NCBI GenBank assembly: GCA_937898675.1
Contig: CALEJB010000059.1
Coordinates: 1-11,131 of the forward strand
Origin: an uncultured Prevotellaceae bacterium
GTDB lineage: Bacteria > Bacteroidota > Bacteroidia > Bacteroidales > Muribaculaceae
Direction of reading: 5' to 3'
DNA: 11,131 bases
Made by a program: the position numbers and the translations under genes. This document shows positions 7,144-11,131 of the stretch, in pieces (the first letter of the stretch is position 1; every line of letters begins with the position of its first letter). The notes below the pieces were generated by a model. That model saw only the letters and a program-made list of their open reading frames with translations, was not told the origin of the DNA and did not search any database.

Positions 7144-7668
7144 ATGAAACAATACCTTTACGATTATCCGCACCCTGCCGTGACCACCGACTGCGTGGTG
7201 TTTGGCTATGACGGCCTGTGCCTGAGCGTGCTGCTCATCGAGCGCGGCGACAATGGACCATTCAGCGGCTGCTGGGCCCTTCCCGGCGGCTACCTCGAAA
7301 TCGATGAGGATGCACCCGACGGCGCGCGCCGCGAACTGATGGAGGAAACACACCTCAGCGTGACCAATATCGAGCAACTGGGCGCGTTCACCGCCCCCGA
7401 CCGCGACCCGCGCGAGCGCGTGATTTCCATCGCCTATTTCACGCTCACGCACATCCAGAAGGTGCAGGGCGACGACGATGCGCGTCAGGCCAAATGGTTC
7501 CCCATCAACGAGTTGCCACAACTCGCATTTGACCACCAGCAAATCTTTGACCTGGCGTTGAAGCGGCTGTCACTTTACCTCAAACTCAAGACGGGCAACT
7601 TCTTTAGCGACTCTTTCTCCTACGAGGAAATTGACGAAATTTACTTTGCCACGCTTTCCAAACGATAA
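7144..7668 (+). CDS. Nudix hydrolase
   Basis: Nudix enzymes cleave nucleoside diphosphates linked to another moiety, using Mg2+ bound by a conserved loop-helix. In this 174-residue protein the Nudix box runs from Gly49 to Leu71: Gly49, Glu55, Arg63-Glu64 and the catalytic Glu67-Glu68. Its conserved Gly is replaced by His70. PHPAVTTDCVVFG near the N-terminus and WALPGGYLE resemble the COG1051 ADP-ribose pyrophosphatase group and the Nudix half of NrtR. The C-terminus is too short to carry NrtR's winged helix, so an enzyme is more likely than a regulator. ATG 7144 is preferred because AAGGTG lies 9 bases upstream; a GTG at 7132 would add four residues. It sits 17 bases downstream of meaB in the same probable operon. 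The substrate cannot be read from the sequence. Confidence 0.88.
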   Translation: MKQYLYDYPHPAVTTDCVVFGYDGLCLSVLLIERGDNGPFSGCWALPGGYLEIDEDAPDGARRELMEETHLSVTNIEQLGAFTAPDRDPRERVISIAYFTLTHIQKVQGDDDARQAKWFPINELPQLAFDHQQIFDLALKRLSLYLKLKTGNFFSDSFSYEEIDEIYFATLSKR

Positions 7669-7689
7669 TTAACCCAACGCCTCAACGAG

Positions 7690-8535
7690 ATGATAAAGAA
7701 TCTGATGTTCACCGCATTGGCGGCAGTTGTAATGTCTATAACGATGACCGCCGGCAACAACGCCGCCGGCAAGTTGTGCCAGTTCAGCAACGTCAGTGTC
7801 GTGAAAAACATGGTGTGCACCGACAGCGAGTATCTGGAAGGCGACACCATGTACATGAGCAACACCTTTGAGGCTTTTTGGCCCGAGGTAATTAACGGCA
7901 AGCCCTGCGTTGGCCTGCAGCGCGCGCTGCTCAACGGCATCACGCTCACCGAGTCCAGCGACAAAACGCACGCGCCCTACACCTGCCTTGACGACAGGAC
8001 AATTGACGAAATACTGTGGCCCTTTGAGGATGGCTTTATCGAGCGGTCGGCGTTCAAGCCCATCGCCCAACTGCCCGAACTGCCCTACGGCTACACGAGC
8101 AACGAGGTAAAGCTGAAACTCAAAGACTTGGGCAAACGTGTGGTGACATATGAAATCAACACCTATTTTTATATGTACCATGCCGCCCACGGCATTTACA
8201 GCTCCTGGCATGTGACCTATGACCTCGACAGGGACAAGGCCGTGAAATTGACCGACATTGTCGCCGACACGACAGTCCTGCGCAACGCCATTAAAATGGG
8301 CCTGAACGACAATAATGGCATTGACTGGGACCAGCTTTTCCTGCCCGAGACCAATATCCTGCCCTTGCCGCGTGACTTCTATATCGAGGAGGGTTGCCTG
8401 CACGCCGTTTACCAGGTCTATGAGATTGCCTCCTATGCCCAGGGCATGATTGATGTGCCGGTTTACATCTACGCACATGACGCAGGACTCCTAACGCCCT
8501 ACGGCAAGGAACTGTTTAACTACAGGGAATACTGA
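7690..8535 (+). CDS. Secreted DUF3298 domain protein
   Basis: This 281-residue protein has a signal peptide (about 1-21, TMTAG). Its C-terminal half resembles DUF3298, the domain found in the lysozyme-sensing anti-sigma factor RsiV and many exported proteins. Marks are YHAAHGIYSS (163-172) followed by YDLDRDKAVKLTDI (177-190), and the closing DFYIEEG (229-235) and VYEIASYAQG (243-252) segments. No membrane helix besides the signal peptide and no anti-sigma N-terminus are present, so an RsiV-like regulatory role is not supported. Cysteines at 30, 43, 73, 99 and 236 could form disulfides outside the cytoplasm. It starts 21 bases after the Nudix gene with no promoter motif and is probably the last gene of the operon. 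Its function is unknown. Confidence 0.75.
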   Translation: MIKNLMFTALAAVVMSITMTAGNNAAGKLCQFSNVSVVKNMVCTDSEYLEGDTMYMSNTFEAFWPEVINGKPCVGLQRALLNGITLTESSDKTHAPYTCLDDRTIDEILWPFEDGFIERSAFKPIAQLPELPYGYTSNEVKLKLKDLGKRVVTYEINTYFYMYHAAHGIYSSWHVTYDLDRDKAVKLTDIVADTTVLRNAIKMGLNDNNGIDWDQLFLPETNILPLPRDFYIEEGCLHAVYQVYEIASYAQGMIDVPVYIYAHDAGLLTPYGKELFNYREY

Positions 8536-8542
8536 ATTTTCT

Positions 8543-8562
8543 AAAAAAAATCGCATTTTTTT
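8543..8562 (+). terminator. Weak A/T hairpin after the DUF3298 gene
   Basis: Eight A residues (8543-8550), a 5-base spacer and seven T residues (8556-8562) begin 7 bases past the stop codon. The sequence could fold as an A-U stem and ends in a U-tract, but the stem has no GC pairs. It is the only terminator-like element between the operon and the tRNA promoter. Confidence 0.3.
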
Positions 8563-8572
8563 GCCCCAAAAT

Positions 8573-8603
8573 TTTGTCAATCCAAAAACTTGCAGTACCT
8601 TTG
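8573..8603 (+). promoter_or_regulatory. Promoter of tRNA-Asp
   Basis: TTTG (8573-8576), exactly 19 bases and TACCTTTG (8596-8603) make the cleanest Bacteroidetes housekeeping promoter in the window. Transcription should begin near 8610, leaving about 35 bases of 5' leader before the mature tRNA. Confidence 0.8.
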
Positions 8604-8644
8604 CAGTCGCTTTTCGGCTCAAGGGCTAAAAGCATCTACATGAT

Positions 8645-8718
8645 GGTGTGTTAGTTCAGTTGGTTAGAATACCTGCCTGTCACGCAGGGGGTCGCGTGTT
8701 CGAGTCACGTACACACCG
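8645..8718 (+). tRNA. tRNA-Asp (anticodon GUC)
   Basis: The 74-base cloverleaf is complete. The acceptor stem GGTGTGT (8645-8651) pairs with ACACACC (8711-8717). The D arm is 8654-8670. The anticodon stem CCTGC/GCAGG (8672-8676, 8684-8688) carries loop CTGTCAC with GTC at 8679-8681. The T arm (8694-8710) has loop TTCGAGT. The discriminator base is G8718. The DNA after it reads CAG, so the 3' CCA is not encoded and must be added after transcription. The tRNA has its own promoter and terminator. Confidence 0.96.
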
Positions 8719-8735
8719 CAGTGGAGAGAGGATTT

Positions 8736-8773
8736 GGGTGACCATGCTAAGGCTGGTTGCCCATTCTTTTTTT
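8736..8773 (+). terminator. Intrinsic terminator of tRNA-Asp
   Basis: An 8-bp stem (8736-8743 with 8755-8762, two G-U pairs, 11-base loop) is followed by ATTC and seven T residues (8767-8773). It starts 17 bases after the tRNA, as expected for a factor-independent terminator. Confidence 0.75.
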
Positions 8774-8786
8774 GCGCTAAACAACA

Positions 8787-8823
8787 ACAGCGTCTGCCAT
8801 CATAAACAACTGGCAGACGCTGT
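8787..8823 (-). terminator. Terminator of the GH97 gene
   Basis: A perfect 13-bp stem (8787-8799 with 8811-8823) with an 11-base loop begins 21 bases past the GH97 stop codon. On the minus strand it is followed by TGTTGTTT, a moderate U-tract. It lies back to back with the tRNA terminator and separates the convergent transcripts. Confidence 0.75.
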
Positions 8824-8844
8824 CTTATATTCACGCCAAGTACT

Positions 8845-11007
8845 TTACAGCGGCTTGATGGAAACGGCGAAACCGCCGCCGGGGGCGCTGTGCAGTTTGA
8901 GCACCGTGTCGGCGGTCACTTTCTTCTTGGTGATGACATAGTCCTGCGGATTAGTCCTGTAGTGTGCCTTCTTGCCGTCGGCATAGATGGTGGCCTCATA
9001 TTTGCGCCCTTTGTCCAAGAAGTCAAGTTTGAAATTGCTGTCGTGCGGTTCCTTGCCGGTCACGCCGCCAATGTACCACTCGTCGCTGCCCTTGGCCTTG
9101 CGGGCAATGGTCACATACTCCATCGGCTCGGCCTCCAGATATACCGAGCGGTCCCAGTCCACCGCCACGTCCTTAATGAACTGGAAGGCGTCCATGAAGC
9201 GCGCATAGTTCTCGGGCAGGTCGGCAGCCATCTGCAGCGGACTGTAGAGCGTCACATACAGCGCCAGCTGCCCGCAAATGGTCGAGAGCACCTTGGAGTC
9301 GTTGTCGGGAGCAAACATGGAGAGGTCCATCTCAAAGATGCCGGGCGTGTAGTCCATGGGGCCGCCCTGCAGACGCGTGAATGGCAGGATGGCCGTGTGA
9401 CCCGGCTGGGTGCCGCCAAAGGCCTGGTACTCGGTGCCGCGGGCGCTCTCGTTGCCAATCAGGTTGGGCCAGGTGCGGCACAGGCCCGTGGGACGCACTG
9501 CCTCGTGGGCATTGACCATGATGTGGTGCTTGGCCGCCTCTTGGATGCAGTACAGGTAGTGGTTGACCATCCACTGCCCATAGTGGCGCTCGCCGCGAGG
9601 GATGATGTCGCCCACATATCCGCTCTTGACCGAGTTGTAGCCATACCTATTCATCAAGGCGTAAGCCTTCTCGAGGTGGCGTTCATAGTTGCGCGCGCTC
9701 GACGAGGTCTCGTGGTGCATCATTAGGCGCATGCCCTTGCTGTGGGCATAATCGTTCAGCATCTCGATGTCAAAGTCAGGATAAGGCGTCAGGAAGTCAA
9801 AGACATAGTCCTTGCTGTTGCCATACCAGTCCTCCCATCCTTCGTTCCAGCCCTCGACAAGCAACTGGTCAAAGCCGTTGGCCGATGCAAAGTCGATATA
9901 GCGCTTCACGTTTTCGTTGTTGGCGCCATGCTTGCCGTTGGGCTTGAGCTTGGTATAGTCTGTCTCGCCTAGTTTGACCGACGGAATGGCATCGGTGTAG
10001 TTCCACGAATTGCGGCCAGTAATCAGTTCCCACCACACGCCCATATATTTCACGGGCTTGATCCACGAGGTATCCTCAATCTTGCAGGGCTCGTTGAGGT
10101 TGAGAATCAGGCGAGAAGCCAAGATGTCGCGCGCGTCGTCAACAATCATGATGGTGCGCCACGGCGTTTTGCATGGTGTCTGCATATAGCCCTTGTTGCC
10201 CTTGGCATCGGGCGTGAGCCACGATTCAAACACCATGTTCGTGTCGTCCAGGTTGAGGCTCATGCAGGGATAATCAACCAAGGCGGCCTCGTGCAGGTTG
10301 ATATACACGCCGTCGTCGGTCTTGAGTTGCAGGGCAGTCTGCACACCCGTGTCGCTGAACTGCATCTGCGAGGAGTTGGGCGCAATCTTGCTGCGGAACA
10401 GTCCGCGAATCTCGCTCAGGCGCGAACGGGTGTACTCATACTCCTGGGTGTCATAGTCACCGCCAATCCACCATGAGGTGATGTCGCCAGGCATCGCGAA
10501 CTGCGAATGTTCTTCCTTGATAATAAAATAATTGAGATTGTCCTGCTGCGGGAATTCATAGCGAAAGCCCACGCCGTCGTCATAGACGCGGAAACAAATC
10601 AGGATGTAACGGTCATTGGCCTCCTGGTTGAGCGTGACGGCCATCTCGTTATAGTGATTGCGGATGCTGCTCTCCTCGCCCCAGACAGGATTCCAAGTCT
10701 CATCAACAGAGATGGTACGGGAACTCATGATGGCAAACCCGTCATAGAGCGAAAACTTATCGACAATTTCCTTCTTGCCCTTGGAGTGGAACTCAGTCTT
10801 GTCGTTCTGGTCTCCCAGTTCCAGGCCAAGGCGGCTTTCCCTAATCACCTGCTTGCCCTTGAACACGACGTCATAGACCGGGACTCCGTTCTTGACATCA
10901 AAGTGTACAGCAATCGTCTGGTTGGGCGACGTCACCGTCTCGACAGCCAGCGCCGAGGCAAACGCGACAAGCACCAGCACAGCAATCAACAAATTTCTCA
11001 ATTTCAT
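8845..11007 (-). CDS. GH97 alpha-glucosidase, SusB-like
   Basis: This 720-residue exported enzyme (signal peptide about 1-21, ASALA) belongs to glycoside hydrolase family 97, which releases glucose from starch-derived and related alpha-glucosides in the Bacteroidetes periplasm. The N-terminal beta-sandwich (about 22-300), the central TIM barrel (about 310-600) and the C-terminal beta domain are all present. Catalytic residues match Bacteroides thetaiotaomicron SusB at a constant offset of 6: Glu433 (HHET) and Glu502 (AHEAVRP) as bases, Glu520 (GNESA) as calcium ligand and Glu526 (GTEYQ) as acid. The Glu bases place it with the inverting alpha-glucosidases, not the retaining Asp-type alpha-galactosidases. 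The length is close to SusB (738). No susC/susD-like genes are in the window, so it stands alone or near the end of a locus. A terminator immediately upstream implies its own promoter within 11040-11085, which I could not identify firmly. Confidence 0.93.
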   Translation of the reverse strand: MKLRNLLIAVLVLVAFASALAVETVTSPNQTIAVHFDVKNGVPVYDVVFKGKQVIRESRLGLELGDQNDKTEFHSKGKKEIVDKFSLYDGFAIMSSRTISVDETWNPVWGEESSIRNHYNEMAVTLNQEANDRYILICFRVYDDGVGFRYEFPQQDNLNYFIIKEEHSQFAMPGDITSWWIGGDYDTQEYEYTRSRLSEIRGLFRSKIAPNSSQMQFSDTGVQTALQLKTDDGVYINLHEAALVDYPCMSLNLDDTNMVFESWLTPDAKGNKGYMQTPCKTPWRTIMIVDDARDILASRLILNLNEPCKIEDTSWIKPVKYMGVWWELITGRNSWNYTDAIPSVKLGETDYTKLKPNGKHGANNENVKRYIDFASANGFDQLLVEGWNEGWEDWYGNSKDYVFDFLTPYPDFDIEMLNDYAHSKGMRLMMHHETSSSARNYERHLEKAYALMNRYGYNSVKSGYVGDIIPRGERHYGQWMVNHYLYCIQEAAKHHIMVNAHEAVRPTGLCRTWPNLIGNESARGTEYQAFGGTQPGHTAILPFTRLQGGPMDYTPGIFEMDLSMFAPDNDSKVLSTICGQLALYVTLYSPLQMAADLPENYARFMDAFQFIKDVAVDWDRSVYLEAEPMEYVTIARKAKGSDEWYIGGVTGKEPHDSNFKLDFLDKGRKYEATIYADGKKAHYRTNPQDYVITKKKVTADTVLKLHSAPGGGFAVSIKPL

Positions 11008-11008
11008 A

Positions 11009-11036
11009 ATATGGTTATTTCTATATGGTTATTTCT
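11009..11036 (-). repeat. 14-base tandem repeat before the GH97 start codon
   Basis: Two perfect adjacent copies of a 14-base unit (plus-strand ATATGGTTATTTCT, 11009-11022 and 11023-11036) begin one base upstream of the GH97 ATG. On the mRNA they read AGAAAUAACCAUAU twice, so they fill the ribosome-binding region. No Shine-Dalgarno sequence is visible there. Confidence 0.9.
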
Positions 11037-11084
11037 ATGAGGTTGCTAAATTACTAAAAAAGGAGCAATAATAGGCGCACATAC

Positions 11085-11121
11085 AAAAAAAAGGAGAGCC
11101 GGACGCGTTGTCCGGCTCTCC
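11085..11121 (-). terminator. Strong terminator of a gene beyond the right edge
   Basis: A perfect 12-bp GC-rich stem (11093-11104 with 11110-11121) with a 5-base loop is followed on the minus strand by eight T residues (complement of 11085-11092). This is a textbook intrinsic terminator for a minus-strand transcript entering from outside the window. It insulates the GH97 gene from upstream transcription. Confidence 0.85.
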
Positions 11122-11131
11122 CGTAGGGGGC

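Noticed and set aside
8648..8941. 97-codon plus-strand frame over the tRNA and GH97 3' end
   Set aside because: It covers the tRNA, both terminators and the end of GH97; it cannot be a sensible gene.
11046..11053. TAATTTAG on the minus strand as a GH97 promoter
   Set aside because: One mismatch to TAnnTTTG and no TTTG at the correct upstream distance; too weak to call although a promoter is expected nearby.
1..11131. Search for mobile elements, CRISPR arrays, phage or defence genes
   Set aside because: No transposase, integrase, regularly spaced repeats or nuclease/toxin-like gene was seen; the tRNA 3' end shows no repeated attachment site within the window.

Overview
The window looks like chromosomal DNA from a gut-type Bacteroidales bacterium. 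Three lines of evidence support this. (1) At least three promoters carry the Bacteroidetes -7 element TACCTTTG (general form TAnnTTTG), and two of them have a TTTG -33 element 18-19 bases upstream. (2) Start codons mostly sit behind A/T-rich leaders without a clear Shine-Dalgarno sequence. (3) The gene content (tricorn-like S41 peptidase, DUF1573 proteins, GH97 alpha-glucosidase, MeaB, DUF3298 protein) is typical of this order. Coding DNA is fairly GC-rich and the spacers are AT-rich. I cannot name the family or genus from this sequence.

Layout, left to right. Positions 1-189 are a non-coding tail with one hairpin terminator. A minus-strand pair follows: a large secreted tricorn-like protease (3753 to 493) and, 12 bases after its stop, a SemiSWEET-type PQ-loop membrane protein (480 to 190). 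A divergent promoter region (3754-3948) separates this pair from a small plus-strand lipoprotein of unknown role (3949-4305). A second promoter at 4391-4420 starts what looks like a five-gene plus-strand operon: two DUF1573 secreted proteins (4450-4842 and 4845-5948), the GTPase MeaB (5972-7126), a Nudix hydrolase (7144-7668) and a secreted DUF3298 protein (7690-8535). The gaps between these genes are 2 to 23 bases. A tRNA-Asp(GUC) gene (8645-8718) follows with its own promoter and terminator. Convergent to it is a minus-strand GH97 alpha-glucosidase (11007 to 8845). A strong minus-strand terminator at the right edge closes a gene lying outside the window. No stretch over 300 bases lacks a gene.

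How the genes work together. Several products act outside the cytoplasm: the protease, the lipoprotein, two DUF1573 proteins, the DUF3298 protein and the GH97 enzyme. The protease and glucosidase plausibly supply amino acids and glucose from polymers, and SemiSWEET proteins move sugars. MeaB protects the B12 enzyme methylmalonyl-CoA mutase, which is not encoded here. The five-gene operon mixes envelope and cytoplasmic genes with no obvious single pathway.

I saw no mobile element, CRISPR array, phage gene or defence system, and nothing that clearly amounts to an undescribed system. The best leads are the shared four-cysteine layout of the DUF1573 pair, the unknown lipoprotein, a SemiSWEET lacking its usual pocket Trp, and a 14-base tandem repeat in front of the GH97 gene.
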